Shown: in pieces, positions 12,311-25,245 of the stretch
How positions within the stretch are numbered: the stretch's first letter is position 1
Layout of the letters: each line of letters opens with the position of its first letter
Assembly (NCBI GenBank): GCA_037157565.1
Contig: JAZHRO010000022.1
Coordinates: 8,866,001 to 8,930,000, forward strand
Length of the DNA: 64,000 nt
Source of the DNA: Thalassia testudinum
Taxonomy: Eukaryota > Streptophyta > Magnoliopsida > Alismatales > Hydrocharitaceae
Direction of reading: 5' to 3'
The notes under the pieces: generated by a model
The model's database searches: none
Seen by the model: the letters and a program-made list of their open reading frames with translations, nothing else
Told to the model about the DNA's origin: nothing
Program-made: the position numbers and the translations under genes

Positions 12311-13140
12311 CGGGAAATTAGACCGCAAACATAGGATGTGCAACTATGGGATTATAGTAATCCGGTAGTTGAGGTCTACAAGCCTTGGGACAGGGGTTTG
12401 CTAGTAAATTCACAGCTTGAGTAAGCTGTTGCATCTATTGTGTAAGTGTGTTCATTTGCAATTGTGTATTGTACAGGTGTTGAGGATTAGGTGCTGCATA
12501 AAAGTACACTAGAGGGGGGTAATTAGTGTTAAAGGCGGTAAACAAATTACTAATTGCAAATAATACAAATTTAAGATAAACTCAAGCAATCCACAAATGA
12601 ATACAAAAATTTACAGTGGAAACTCAACCCCAGGAAAAACCACTACCTAGATCTCATAATCTAGAATTTTGCCCCGAGTCCAACTCGAAATACTAACTAC
12701 TACTTATGGGATACCAAATCCTTTTACAAGCCTTCTTGATATCCCAATCAAGAACAATGGGTACCCAACCCTTTTTCAATCCCTCTTGATATTCCAATCA
12801 AGAGTAAACCCCTCTTTCTCAAGAGGAAGGGAACCCACAACTCAAGCCCTCAGATTATAATTAGATGAATGAATAAAACACAATTAAAACACAATTTAAC
12901 TCCTCTAGATAACTCCAATAAGATATGCAATCAATTATATAAACTAGCTATCTAGGAGACTAAAGTGAACTCCCTTAATGATTGTGAGGAAATGATGCTG
13001 CTGGGAGTTGAAGTAATGAAACTTCAAACAAGTGTGAGTTGGAGAAGCAAAGCTTCAATCACTTCCAAAAACACCAAATATATACTTTAGCTGGAATGTA
13101 GACTTGAATGCACTTTAAAGTGTGTTTGGGGGTGTTCTAT
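12311..13140. other. AT-rich LTR-like or leader sequence, unassigned
   Basis: I found no gene here. From about 12490 the sequence has an LTR-like character on the minus strand, including a TATA-like ATTTAAGAG near 13165. However, I could not define termini or a target duplication. The part next to 12310 may be the untranslated leader of the Athila-type fragment. Confidence 0.3.
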
Positions 13141-16089
13141 TGATGAGACTTATCATGACTCTTAAATACCCCTAATTAACTACAAACCCTGGTTAATTAG
13201 GTAGAAATATGCATATATAGGGTTTAATTATGTAACAAGAAACAAATAAGTAAAGGACCTTAAAATAAGTTAAAATCACTAAATTACAAGTCAATTAATA
13301 TTATTAATAATTTAATTAATATTTGGAATCGAATTATAAATATTTAGTTATCTAATTAATATTCATTTAACTTAAACATAATTTATACCTAAGTATGTAA
13401 TAATGTAAGTAATTTAATAAATTAAAATAAATATACATGAAAGGGTCAAAAATGTAAATACAAAGTTTTAATATAATATTTAGCTAATTTATAAATAATA
13501 TAAAAAGTTAGAAAAGAAAAGAATTTCAATTAACCTAAAAAGCCTCTGTTTGCATTCTGATCCCTGTAATTCATTGCAATCAAGTTCTTTCCTTTCACCT
13601 AGATCCTTAACTTTCTTTACGCATAGGTCTCTATGAAGACGTCTTCTTCAATTTCTTCTCCAGCTGCTTCAACGACTGATGCGCGCCGATGAAGACACCA
13701 CCTGATCACCTCACATCCATCGTCATTCCTCCCTCGCTAAGCTCCTAGAGCTTGCACTCACCTCTTTCTTCCAATCCATCAGTCCGAATTTATCCTAAAT
13801 CCTAATTAGGGCACGGCGATAACCTCACCGACGTTGGAGACGATGCCGATGGTTAGCTTGCACTTAAACCTCTTTCCATCTGGATTCTTCACCCACAACC
13901 GTCGCCGAAGCCTATGAATAGGCCTCGACCCCTCCGATCCCAAGAGTCGGCTCCCTTCCCTTTCCCCCCATCGTAGCCGACGATAGGCTAGTCCTCCTAC
14001 ACCTCCGGCAACCTCTCATTCCCTTATCGGAGCTCCTCTATGCGAGGGACTCGTCTTTCTCACCTCCTCTTCCTCTCCTAACAGGTGTGACAGAGCCTTG
14101 AAGCATCATCTTCTCTCTCGCCGCTTTCAACTTCTCGCCGGAGCTCTTTCCCCCAAACACTAATTTCGTCCTCCGTTACGGACCTTTCAACAGAGATCTC
14201 CCTCTCCCTTCGTCCAGGTAATCGTATATTACTTAGTTTAGATTAGGATTAGCTCAATTAGTTCAGTTAGGATTAGTTTAGGTAATGTTTTAGGTTCACC
14301 TTCCTCAGCTCCGACGAGGCCATGTCCGACCTCACCGAGCCTTCTTTCACACTTCTAAGCACAGTTCCACTCTCTTTACCTTTTCATATTTCATTTCCAC
14401 CTTCTTTCCCTCATTTCTATCACTTAATTTGCCTCGTACATTGTCACCTTCACCGACGACCTCCGTTGTCCACGACGAAGGTCTCCGAGAATAGACCACA
14501 TTCAATTGGGGCCCTCCACCGCTTCTACATCACTTAAGTGCCTCATACCAATTAAAGAAATAATCATCTATGTAGAAAACGCCCAATTACATCTCAACTT
14601 CTGAGCTCACTATCAATGGCAAGCTTAGAAGAGTTAAAACACCTATTTGATCACTTATACACCATCGCTGTGCGCATTAAATCCTTTCCCCTCACTCAAA
14701 GGAACACCCTGGAGTTCTAACGAACTCATATTCTTTGTTTTCTGAAATTCTTTGAAGATTCATGTTTTAATTCAATGTTTGACTTAATTGAAAACCTCTT
14801 GAGATCCTTCAGAAAATTTCTAACCCATTAACGAGCTATTTTGATCAGATCTTTATCTCTGTTGGCCAAAATCGAACTCACCGAAACTCCAATGAGCCAT
14901 TTTCAAGTTCCAGCCCTTTAGAGACCCTGAAAAGTTCTAGAATGGTCTTACAGTGTCTCAGGATTCAGATTCAACAACTTATTTTGTGTTTTAATGTCTA
15001 AGGACCATCCCTGCCCGTCGTCTTCTTTAACTCCAGCAGAGTTAGAGAAGCAAATTCAATTAGGATTTTAACAACTTAACAGGTCAGAAAGCTTTCCTAG
15101 AGTCCTAGGAGTTTGTTACAGAGTTTGTTGAGGCTTGAGAACTTCTAGATTCTTCCACCAAACACATGCCTTTCTGATCTCAGGCGACGACCCTGAGCCC
15201 ATGTTTGTTGAGCTCAAAATTGAGTTTTGAGCTGTTCATCGACTTCCTTGAGTGAAATAGGTCTGATTCAGCACCTCAATTGGCTTTGAGAAAGATGAAT
15301 CGAGAAAGTCAACTCCGAGTGAGAATGAGTCAAACCTAAGTGCTAATTGGGGATTACATGAGGCAGTCATTGAATTAATTGATTTAATTGAGAATTGGAG
15401 TGATGTACATTACAATTGAGTTGATTTTAATGCGTTTAATTGAGAAATATGGGAGATTAGACCCACTGTGTTCTTTGGGTTGTTTAGAGCTCAAACACTG
15501 TTCTGGGTCTATTTGGTAAGATTTGAACCTCAATTCCACCCAGATCGATTTGTTACAACCTCCTGAGGTTGTTCAAAATCCCAAAACAGCAATTCCTTTC
15601 TCTGCTGAGCTTTTCAGAACTTAAATTTGAGTTATGTACTATGAGAGCGAAGCCATGAGCTTCTCTTCCTCCCTAGAGCTTCGCAGAAGCTCTATTCTTG
15701 ACTTAAAGAGCGCGGAATGTAGTCCTGATGGAATTCAGACCTTCAGTCAAGGTCAAAAGACCTTCAACAACACATTAAACTCAATTTCCTCCTGCAGCCA
15801 TTAATGGCTGTGCTGCAGCTATGTTTCCGCCCTTCAAATCGAAGGACAAATCGATCCTTGAGCATCAAATTGATTCATGATCCTTATAGAGAAGGTCAAG
15901 GGCTTTCGATCAAGCCTTTGCTCGATCAAAACCGTGAACCATAGCAGCCACAATCATCTATTAAAGTCAGCCTGAACTAAGGATATTTGGTGCCACATTG
16001 GGAGTACACGACCGCATGCCATGGTATATTACCAAATTCTAAATACAACACTTCGACCATCAGCGCAGGACGCAACTTATGGGCATTAG

Positions 16090-16125
16090 GTGCGGGTGTG
16101 TGTGTGTGTGTCCCTGTGGGCGTGT
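16090..16125 (+). repeat. GT-rich microsatellite
   Basis: Alternating GT runs occur within a G-rich stretch. A CA/CG-rich counterpart lies at 20615-20690. Open frames across both are low-complexity artefacts. Confidence 0.8.
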
Positions 16126-16590
16126 GTGCATGGGCCCAGGAGGGCGTGGATGTATGTGAGCCTGGGAGGCTGGATACTATGCTTGCTCTGAAATAGATGA
16201 AAAATCTACCAATTAAGAGAACAATGTCCGAGCTTAATGAGGGTTTGGTCCCACCCAATTAGGCACTGTGTATCCCCAAACGAACTTGAGCCACCCATTA
16301 AAAATACAAAATTTTATAATCGAAGATAGTTAACGAGTTAAGTTGGTGAAAATGTCTAAGTGTGGACATCATAAATGCACAGTAAAGAGAGCACTTAAGG
16401 AAAATAAAGCTTGAGAAGAACTTAAGAAGGAAGAGTAAAATATGAAGGAAAGAAAGAGAACTCGAGGAAAAGATAAAAGAAAAGAGAGAGGGAAAGCAAC
16501 AACTGAGCAGTAAGGGAATAAGAGAAGAGGAAGAGATGGGTTGAAGGCTAAAGAATAAGAAAAAAATGTAGAAGATAAAAATGAGAATAA

Positions 16591-16658
16591 GACATCTTAC
16601 CATCATTTTAGATATTTAATTTCCATTCTTAAGACATCCATTATTATTTTTAGACATC
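16591..16658. repeat. decayed 20-bp-pitch palindrome array (GACATC form)
   Basis: Sites begin at 16591 (GACATC), 16611 (GATATT), 16633 (GACATC) and 16653 (GACATC). The intervals are 20, 22 and 20 bp, identical to those of the first four sites in the copia LTR (62327, 62347, 62369, 62389). GACATC is GACGTC after one CpG transition. I read it as an old, mutated version of the arrays further right. Confidence 0.6.
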
Positions 16659-17310
16659 TAATTGTAATTACATTGTTATATCCTTTTCTCTTTCGAAATT
16701 TTGAGCTTTAAATGATGAAACAAGACATTTACATTCATTTGTTTAGCATTTTGTTGCCTTAACATTTTGTAATTACCCATACTTGATGTAATAACATGTT
16801 TACTTGAATCCTAATGATAAATCACATGTGTAAATGTGTTTCTTTCTAATGAAATGTTGCATGCTCTTATTTGATCCATTTTTACGCAAGATTCATGTGC
16901 CAAAAGTATTCTAATTATTATGTGATTAATTAAATGATTCTTAATTATGTTTTAGAGAATTAATGGTGAATTAAGCTTACTATCATACCTCCCAGTGAAC
17001 AACCTAGATTCAACCAGTTAAAAAAAAATAAAAATATAAAATGTTAGGTTAACTTGACCATATACTACACTCAACATTAATTTGAGTTAACCTAAGTTAC
17101 ATTCTTGCACATTTAATTAAGTTTAAATAACTTAATTAACTGTGTTGAAAATTAACGAACCATTTATGTTTTCCAAAGAGTGGGAAACCATCTCATATAT
17201 ATAGAGGAATGAATGGACTAATTTTGGTATGCATAAAACCCATCTTCAACGACTAAAATGCTTCCCAATTAGATTTGACAACTAATTAATATACTCCAAA
17301 AGTGCTTTAC

Positions 17311-17661
17311 CTAACATTAGATAAAAGTCATCTAACGTTAGACACTCAATTAGATCCAAAGTTCGCTATCTCCTGGAGGTATTCAATTTGACCTAGAATA
17401 ACCTACCTAACAATAGGTAACCTCTATCTAACATTAAGTCAACTACCTAACGTTAGATACCAAGTTCAGTACAAAATTCGTTATTTCCTGGAATTGCTCG
17501 ATTTGACCCAAAATGACCTAACTTTAGGTAAAAGTTATCTAACGTTAGGTGAACTATCTAACTTTAGGTGCTCAATTAGATACAAAATTCGCTAACTCCT
17601 AGAGCTTCTAAATGACACCGACCTTATTACCTAATGTTAGGTCTCATATACCTAACGTTAG
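17311..17661. repeat. array of the palindrome CTAACGTTAG at ~20-bp pitch
   Basis: Ten sites start at 17311, 17332, 17407, 17428, 17447, 17518, 17539, 17558, 17631 and 17652. Four are exact (17332, 17447, 17539, 17652) and six differ by one or two bases. Within groups the intervals are 21 or 19 bp. The groups lie in a tandem repeat of about 96-113 bp whose linker also recurs (for example CAAAATTCG followed by TCCTGGA or TCCTAGA). The core AACGTT is an ACGT-type palindrome. The host element is not identified. Confidence 0.85.
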
Positions 17662-17879
17662 ATGACCTGTAAAAAGTCATCTAATTGTCCAAACTAGCCT
17701 TCTTGATCCTATAAGATTCTAGGATGATTCATTAACACCTAAAGATATGTTTTATTATATTTTGACCTATTTAGATTATGTGCGATGTTCTTGTAAAAAT
17801 TATATATGAACCCCTTATGTTTATATTAATATGAAATCTGATTAAGACTCTCCTTACATTCTAAAAAATAAAATATCAC

Positions 17880-18361
17880 AACACACTTCCTATAATACAA
17901 GAAAATCTAAACTTGAAGAGCATGACCTCCTTTTTCTTCTTGGCTTCGAATTTCATCAAGAGAGCTTCAACCTAAAAATCAATCTTGCAATATCTACGCA
18001 TAAGATCCAATTTTAATCCCAATTACTTGAGATATTTGTTATCATCAAAACCATCATTAAAGATTAATGTGGTGCTTAATTACTTATGCACCAATAGTGC
18101 ACCACTCTCTGATTGAGGTTGATTAAGGAAGTTAGGATAAGGAGGTAGGAACGCTTGTGGAGGTGGAGGTGGTGGAGTATGATGTGCAAAGAGATGAGGA
18201 TTCTCTTTAAAATCCTCAAATTATGCGGAATCGTTATCATTCTCTAGATGAATAGTATGATGGATGGGAGTTTGAGGCTCAAGAGGTACAGCATTGAATG
18301 TGGAAAGCATGGAAGTAGCAGAAGCTTGGGCATCAGCACCCAAGGAGGTACAAGGGTGGGT
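17880..18361 (-). pseudogene. decayed unknown ORF, possibly gag-like
   Basis: One minus-strand frame stays protein-like for about 160 codons with several stops (among them 18105, 18027 and 17971). It contains HHTPPPPPPQAFLPPYPNF, then GLKLDLMRRYCKID and LLMKFEAKKKKEVMLF. A Pro-rich linker followed by a basic, helix-forming C-terminus is common in retroelement gag-like ORFs, but I cannot name a family. Nothing adjacent fixes its context. Confidence 0.35.
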
Positions 18362-19640
18362 TATAGGATCTCCTAATGTCCATGAGTTTGATTTTTGAAA
18401 ACTCGTGATTAAACAGTCAAAAACTCAATGAAAGTATATCAATCTAAATCTCAAATCAGAAAACCAAAAATCCCAATCTCACAATGACAATCACAAGACC
18501 AATCACTAACAATCAAGCAGGATGAAAACACATTTTTTTTCCTAAGGTCTGCTACAAAAAGTAGATAGTATGCAAACAACTATCTCACTATAATTATATG
18601 CATCCTAAGGAAGACCTAAGATAATGCAGACCTCTACAATCCACCTAGAACTTGGATAAGATCGACGTGCGAATCCAATCTCCTATGGGTGCACAAAGAG
18701 ATGAGATAAAAACTTATATGTGTACCTTAATGTGATCATGTAGTGTGTACACGATAAGCAATCAACAGATGTATGCGGTGAAAAACTACACACAAGGTAT
18801 TAATCAAATTTTTAAGTCTCTTTTTGAATTAGATTCTTCTTAAGATATGAGATACAGGAAGATCTCGCTTCTTAGTCCTTTCAAACAAGAGATGGTCTTG
18901 TTATGAAAGTTAAGATAGAAAATGCACACTTGGCTCCAACACTCAACAAGTAGTGCAACTTGACAATGAAGTTAAGTCTAGCAGGAAAGATGCAATATAT
19001 GAATGAATCCCTAAGTATATGATGCTACTAGATAAAAGATGGAGTATTTTTGGTATTTTTGATTTTCTTTTTTTTTTTTTTTGGATTTTGATAATGCAAT
19101 CAAACAAAATCAAATCGAAAAAGAAAGCGATTCAAAAGACTTGATTCAATGAGAGAGAAAAATCATAGGTCAAGTTATTACAAGTGTGAAAACAAACTCT
19201 CCCAACTTATGCCTAACAAAATAAACCTAAGATATAAACCTAAACCCAAACTACTATCTAAACTACACTAAGTAGGAAAAATATACAGCTTCATTGGGAA
19301 ATAACTCCACCTGAAAGTAGAGTTTGAAGCACAACGAATCCTTCGGGAAGCAAAACTCCTCTAGGAAGACGACACTCCTACTACTCAGTTGCTGCAAAAA
19401 CAACCAATGATTAGTAATACAATTATGTACAAACAAATCAAATATGAATCAAAGAATGCTTATATAAGAACAAATTTGAATAAAAGAATGACTACATTCA
19501 AAGAAATCAAGTATATTGACAAAATAAAGAATAAAAGAATTTTTAACATATAGAGAATTGCCTCATCGGCAACTAATCCAAAAAATGATTGAATATTTAG
19601 ATTGCATGTTAATTATGATTAATTAATCAAGTCATTGTAT
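18362..19640. other. no gene seen; AT-rich spacer
   Basis: I see no coding sequence here. A poly-T tract lies at about 19069-19082. The rest is AT-rich sequence without recognisable element ends. Confidence 0.5.
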
Positions 19641-19643
19641 TGT

Positions 19644-20029
19644 AGTATAGATGCAATTTAGACGGAAGTCATGTCATTTATTTAATTACAATTTTTACTG
19701 ATTTATTCCAAATCATTCACTAAAAGTCAGTTACTGATACATATCTCTCTATGTTCCAAAAATACTCTTATTGGAAAAATGTTGAGTTTATTTACAAATA
19801 AATGAAGGAATGAATAAATGAATTAAACAAGTTAATCATATACAAAATGATTAGTATAGATGCAATCCAGACGGAAGTTATGTCATTTATTTAATTACAA
19901 TTTTTAATGATTTATATATCACTCTCTATGTTCCAAAAATAATCTTTTATTGCAAAAATGTTGAGTTTATTTACAAATGAATCAAAAAATAAATGAATGA
20001 ATTAAACAAGTCAATCATATACAAAATGA
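19644..20029 (+). repeat. tandem duplication of a ~0.2-kb unit
   Basis: The unit starting AGTATAGATGCAAT at 19644 recurs at 19853, and both end with TACAAAATGA. Shared landmarks are GACGGAAG, TATGTTCCAAAAATA and TGTTGAGTTTATTTACAAAT. The second copy is about 30 bp shorter. Copies differ by scattered substitutions, so the duplication is not very recent. Confidence 0.85.
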
Positions 20030-20968
20030 ATTAGTTAGTGTTAATTACAATGACTTAAACATATACACATATTAAAGGTACTAAAAACTAGGCTAAGCCC
20101 ATTTATGTTAATCGTTTACACTAATGCTAAGTAATGCCTAAGTGTTAGCACAAAAAGAGACTAAATATACATTATACTAACTATTACTACCATCTACATT
20201 GACATATATAGGTGTCACTAAAGAGTCCTTAAAAACATTTATATACAAAAGTAAGGCACAAATAATATGTATATTATACTATACGTACACTATATATATA
20301 CATACATTTATACTTAATATACACCTATACTAACTATACAATTAAACTAACTAATTAACTCTACACATAGATACACCTAACACTTAAACACCCAACGCAC
20401 GCACGCGACACACAAACACTTCACTTACGTTAATGCTCACTTAGATTTTAACTTAATTAAACCCAAATTCAACCTTAACCAAAAATTATTGGTTAGTGGG
20501 CTCACTTTTCACGAGATCAACGTCCTCTTTCGAGACCAGATCCGTACCATTACTAGGTGGACCCTAGTTTATTTAGTTGTGGATTAGGTTATAGTCTTAT
20601 GCCAATGTTCGCTCACACGCACACACGTGCGCACCCGCACGCACACGCGCACACATGCATGCCCGCAAGTGCATGCGCACACGCACAAAGACTTGTATAC
20701 TCATTTATTTTGCACCCAATGCATGATGACTGGGAGGATAAAGGATGGAGTTCATTATATGCGACTGTCGAGAATCAGTGCTGGCCAATGTGGGACTTTC
20801 CAGTGGTGAAATCAGGTGTTCAATTAAGTGATTTAGTGTGTGAAATCGACACCTTGAGGCATCAATTTAAGTGCCTAATTAATACTTATTTTCAAATCAA
20901 ATTATATAGACATGAAGACTTGATGGTAACACTATCATTCGTCATAACTAACTTAAATTAGTGAAAAT
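20030..20968. other. spacer with AT and CA/CG simple repeats
   Basis: No gene is visible. The stretch contains TATA-type runs near 20280-20310 and a CA/CG-rich tract at 20615-20690. A frame at 20557-20961 spans that tract and shows no recognisable domain. Confidence 0.5.
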
Positions 20969-20973
20969 TCAGT

Positions 20974-23180
20974 GATAAATACTCCTAGATGATTGTTAGA
21001 GGATCACAATTCCGTATCAAATTGATCTGAGAAGTAGATAAGAAAACAGGGTTAATTCTGTTATTTTAACATCTAATCCTAAATGCAGATTAACTAAGGA
21101 GTTGATCAAGGGTTAATTCAAGGTCAAATGAATTGAAAAGACTAAGTGAGCTCACACTGAGTGAATCAAAATTTCATGCATTTCAGGGATTAAAATATCA
21201 TTGAAAATCCTAATTATCAGCCGCACTTAAATTAAAAGGATTCTAGTTGAGATAAATTCAATATAAACCTCTTAAAATTCATTGAAAAATTTTATAAGAG
21301 GTTTAATGCCTTTTATTTGATCATCTGAACCCATTTTGAACAAGAATAGAAATTCAGATAGAAATTTACATGATTTGGGCTCATGTGCAATTTACCCAGT
21401 CAAATGTAGTCAAAACTCAAATCCAAGTTCACCATTAGATTCCTTAGGTCCAAATTAGGTTAACACCAAAATTCAGACCCTATCAGAATCCATCTTGACC
21501 TAGTTTGCAATTATGCCCTTGAATCTCTATTTCTCACATCTAAATCTCTAAGTTCTATATTTTATTACAAAAAGGCCCCTAGCTTCTCATCTCTCTCGCG
21601 AACAAGTCCCTTCCACCATTGATGTCTGAACAGAATTTAAACCCAAACACACCGACTTCCCCTAGTTTCTACGCCAAAAACTACCCTCTTCCCTCCTCTC
21701 CAGCCACGATCTCCAATAGCTCCAGTGACCCTCTTCTTCCCTATCGTCCAACCACCCAACGGTCAAATTAGGTGGCCCAATACCTCCCTCATCCTCTCCC
21801 TCTCCTCACCATGCCAAGCAGGAGCCCCTATCTCCGTCGTCATCATCGAAGACCTCATCATCCACGGCATCGGCGAAGCAAGCCATCATTGATTTCCTTC
21901 CCCTTCGTTCAATTAATTAGGTTCTCTCTCTTGCTCTCCCTCTCTAGAATATGATTAGGCCCCTTAAACCTAGTTTAGACCTTAAACTCACTCTCTCCCT
22001 CCCTTTCTTCTCCGCCTCTAGCCACGCCTCCGACGAGGTTGCCACCACACTCCATGCTACCGACCAACTCACTACAATCGCTAAAAGCTTCCTCACCACC
22101 TAGCAACCAAAAGCCCTACCCCTATTGAGGCTATTGACCACTCCACCACTCCCCTGAACAACCCACTATTACGCCAACCACCTCAACGTCGTCCAACCGC
22201 CTACACACCTCTAAACACCAAAAAACACCACCACCACACTCGCCGTACTCTAGCGACCCTTATGAGCATTTTAATTTGGGCACAGAGCCCTTATTATTGA
22301 TTTCAGGGATCTTGCAGGAGTGCCTGGCATCACCGTCATTCTCCAGCCATCAAGCAACCCTGCTACCACTCCCAATCGCAGTGGATTCAAGTCCTAAAGG
22401 GGTTTAGGCCTTCCATTGCATAAAGCAACGATAGCAACAGCTCCAATTGATTGGAGCTCTCATAACAATGAGTGAAAGAATGAAAGGGCCCAATATTAGT
22501 CCTACATCAGTGGGAGATAAATTGGATTTTGATATTTAACATTTCATCTCCATTGGCTTATCGCCTTCGAAACAGGGGTCAGGTCCCCACTATCACGTGT
22601 ACACCACACGCTCGCCGACGCCTATGCAAACGTGGAGCCCACGCTGAACCGAATTTGGATCTGAGCTATGAATCAGGTTTGGTCCAGGTTTGAGAGAAGA
22701 TTTGTGAGAGTGCGGTAGGGTTTTGCCTCGAGAAATGTGCCTAAACACTTAAGCGAATCTTGAGTACTTTAGAGTTGAAACTTAAGCCATCTGAAGCTTG
22801 CTGAAGATGTTTGATTTGTGATGAGATTTTATTCTGATTTGACTCCTGTTGGATTTGAGAAGTCCGATTGGGAATTGAGCCTAAGTGTTGAGGGTAAATT
22901 GGTGGTCTCAACCATCACTTTTTAAGCTTTTACATATATTCAATTTGAGTATTTATTGAATATATTTTGTAATTTATTATTCTTTGCATATCATTATTGT
23001 GAATTGATTATTATGCTCATTTCTATTATTTTAATTAGTGGATTGAATTTCAATATTTGTTTCCTGCGAATAACCTCGACACTCACAATTTTTCGAGCAA
23101 TTACAAATTTTAAATGTCAATTCAATTTTCTTCACCATACTACAACGCGATTCTCCCCTAAAATCGACGACAATCATCGA
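20974..23180 (+). mobile_element. solo LTR of family B
   Basis: The sequence is flanked by TTCAG at 20969-20973 and 23181-23185, a 5-bp target duplication. The interior aligns with the family-B copy at 56864-59680: 21405-21500 matches 57340-57440, including TTCACCATT and GGTCCAAATTAGGTT. Both copies end with ACTACAACGC followed by about 40 bp. No primer site or internal region lies between the duplications, so this is a solo LTR left by recombination. The C-rich part (21600-22400) contains short open frames that are not genes. Confidence 0.7.
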
Positions 23181-23185
23181 TTCAG

Positions 23186-23690
23186 CAAAACTATACATAA
23201 GGCTACTTATTGGTGTATTGAATTTACAATAATTAATTATTTAATTATATTTAAAAAATTGTTAAAGTTACTTAAATAGCCATACTAATTTATTATTTAA
23301 TTACTTAATTAACATACAAATTGATAACTTAATCACTCAATTAACTTATAATTTAGTTAATATACATTATTAATTATTTATTACACATTTTTAATTTGTT
23401 TTAGTTATGATTTAAATTTCTATACATTTAATTACACATTTTACATAGATAAATACATAATTACAGTATAAACACTATTACATAGTATAAATACATTATA
23501 AATAGATTAAAAATACTTAAAATTATTATATACAAGTACACAACATAATTACTTCAATAATAAATTAATTTACTAATTTAATTTATTTTAACTTAAAAAT
23601 CTAGCTAATTAACCTAATAACATGATTATATACAACAAATACTTAAATAAATAAATATAAGGATATGTTACAATATATTATAATTACTTT
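23186..23690. other. very AT-rich spacer, no gene
   Basis: This stretch is dominated by TAATTA and TTAATT words, with no coding or element terminus recognised. Confidence 0.6.
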
Positions 23691-24110
23691 AGCCCTTTAG
23701 AGACGATTGTGGAACCATCACTAATGACCTTTAGCCATCCATAAAGGTCATTAGTGACAATTTTGCAACCATCCTTAAAAGTGACGTACCAAAAGATTTT
23801 TTGACAATTATTAAAAACCATCTCTAAAAGATTCCTTTGGTGATGATTGTTAACCATCTTTAAAGTTTAAACTAACATTTGAGGTAACCGTTACTTTTTT
23901 TTGTGACATTTCTAACCATCTAAAAAATAGTTAAAACCTATCACTAATTTTTTTTGTGACGCTTACAACTATTCCTAAAAATCATCCCTAAAATTTAGAA
24001 TAACATTTAAAATGACCATTATACTCTTTTGAGATACTTGTGACCATCATTAAAAAAATATTTTAATTGTTGCTAAAAAGTGATTCAAACTTCGCTATAC
24101 CTTCCGATAA
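23690..24110. repeat. CACTA-like subterminal repeats, decayed
   Basis: Short direct and inverted units recur, such as AACCATC, GACAATT, TCTCTAAAAG and TTTTTTGTGAC, at intervals of 30-60 bp. Such units typify the subterminal regions of CACTA transposons, where the element's own DNA-binding protein docks. No CACTA terminus is visible at either end. Confidence 0.45.
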
Positions 24111-24489
24111 CATTTACTAGAACCATTAATAATACCTGTGAATCAAAATATTATCTAGTCAAAATTTAAATTCACTTTCATTCATGAAATTCACACTTCT
24201 ATATCTAATAAGAATAGAAAATCATAAGGAATCAAATAAGAACCCATCTTCTATTCTAGAAAGTAACTAACAAAAATAATCTTTTACATGCATACCAAAT
24301 TGAAAAAATAAAGTCACATAAGAAACTAGCTAAAAGTTACATATGTGAGCTATAACCAGGAAACTATCATTCATTTCTTACTAAATCTAAATCAAACCAA
24401 GACTAAGACAATACTTGTTCTTCAACCATACTCTTCAATATATTCAAATTCTCCTCCATAAGTTCTTGATTGTGAAGGATCTATTCAAA

Positions 24490-24990
24490 CTCTGCTAATT
24501 ACGAAGGACCATAAGTCACCTTGATCGGTAAAAATCGAGCTGACTTCATCAAACGATCTACAATCACCCATACAGCATCGTGTCCTCTGTAAGTCAATGG
24601 TAATCCAATCATAAAGTCCATGGATATACTCTCTCATTTCCACACAGGGATGGGAAGATGCTGTAACTGGTCGACTAGTCTCTGATGCTCAGCCTTCACC
24701 TACTGACATACCAGGCACTGCTTCACAAACTCGCCTACGTCCTTCTGCATACCACGCCACAAAAATCCCCCCTCAGGTCATGATACATCTCAGTGTTCCC
24801 GGGATGAATGGTGAGCCTACTGCAATGAGCCTTGAACAACAGCTCCTTTCGAAGCACTTCATCTCTAGGAACACAATCTTCCACAGAGTCTGAGCACTCC
24901 ATCCTCAAAGGTGAACTCACCAAGGTTTCCTGCAAGCATTTGATCCCGAAGAATCTATAACTTGGCATCGTCCATTTGCTAGTCAATTAT
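24490..24990 (-). pseudogene. gypsy integrase N-terminus and core start
   Basis: The segment 24735-24986 ends in LTIHPGNTEMYHDLRGDF, the His-His half of the HHCC zinc-binding domain. Around 24490-24700 other frames give QCLVCQ and then [10 protein letters not shown]...[12 protein letters not shown], the Cys pair and the first catalytic Asp of the core. The second Asp and Glu are absent, so the fragment is truncated. Confidence 0.8.
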
Positions 24991-25245
24991 ACAAGAGACC
25001 AGATCAAGGCGAGTGCTCCGCATCACCATCAACTCCCCCAGATGTCCTCTCACCTGCAAAGGCTTCCACTGGGCTACCTCAACCATACTGGTCCATCTCT
25101 ATACCTGAAGAACTACCAATCTGGCTGAGGGCTTCCTACTGATAGCATCAACCACAACATTCCCCTTCCTGAGGTGATAGACTATCGAATAGTCGTAATC
25201 CTTAAGGAGTTCCATCCAGCATCTCTGTCTCAGGTTCAATTCCTT

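Larger units (their letters stand above)
13141..16900 (+). repeat. probable decayed family-B LTR
   Basis: The start TGATGAGACTTATCATGA resembles the hairpin starts of the family-B LTRs at 56864 (plus) and 34551 (minus). The GA-rich tract at 16370-16600 and the following pair of GACATC sites match, in order, the GA-rich tract at 58930-59400 and the GACGTC pair at 59415/59435 of the family-B copy. The middle contains a C-rich segment at 13690-14210. No target duplication was found, so the ends are approximate and other insertions may be included. Confidence 0.4.

Noticed and set aside
20557..20961. 134-codon plus frame with a His/Ala/Thr-rich start
   Set aside because: The first half is a CA/CG simple repeat; the rest has no recognisable domain or gene context.
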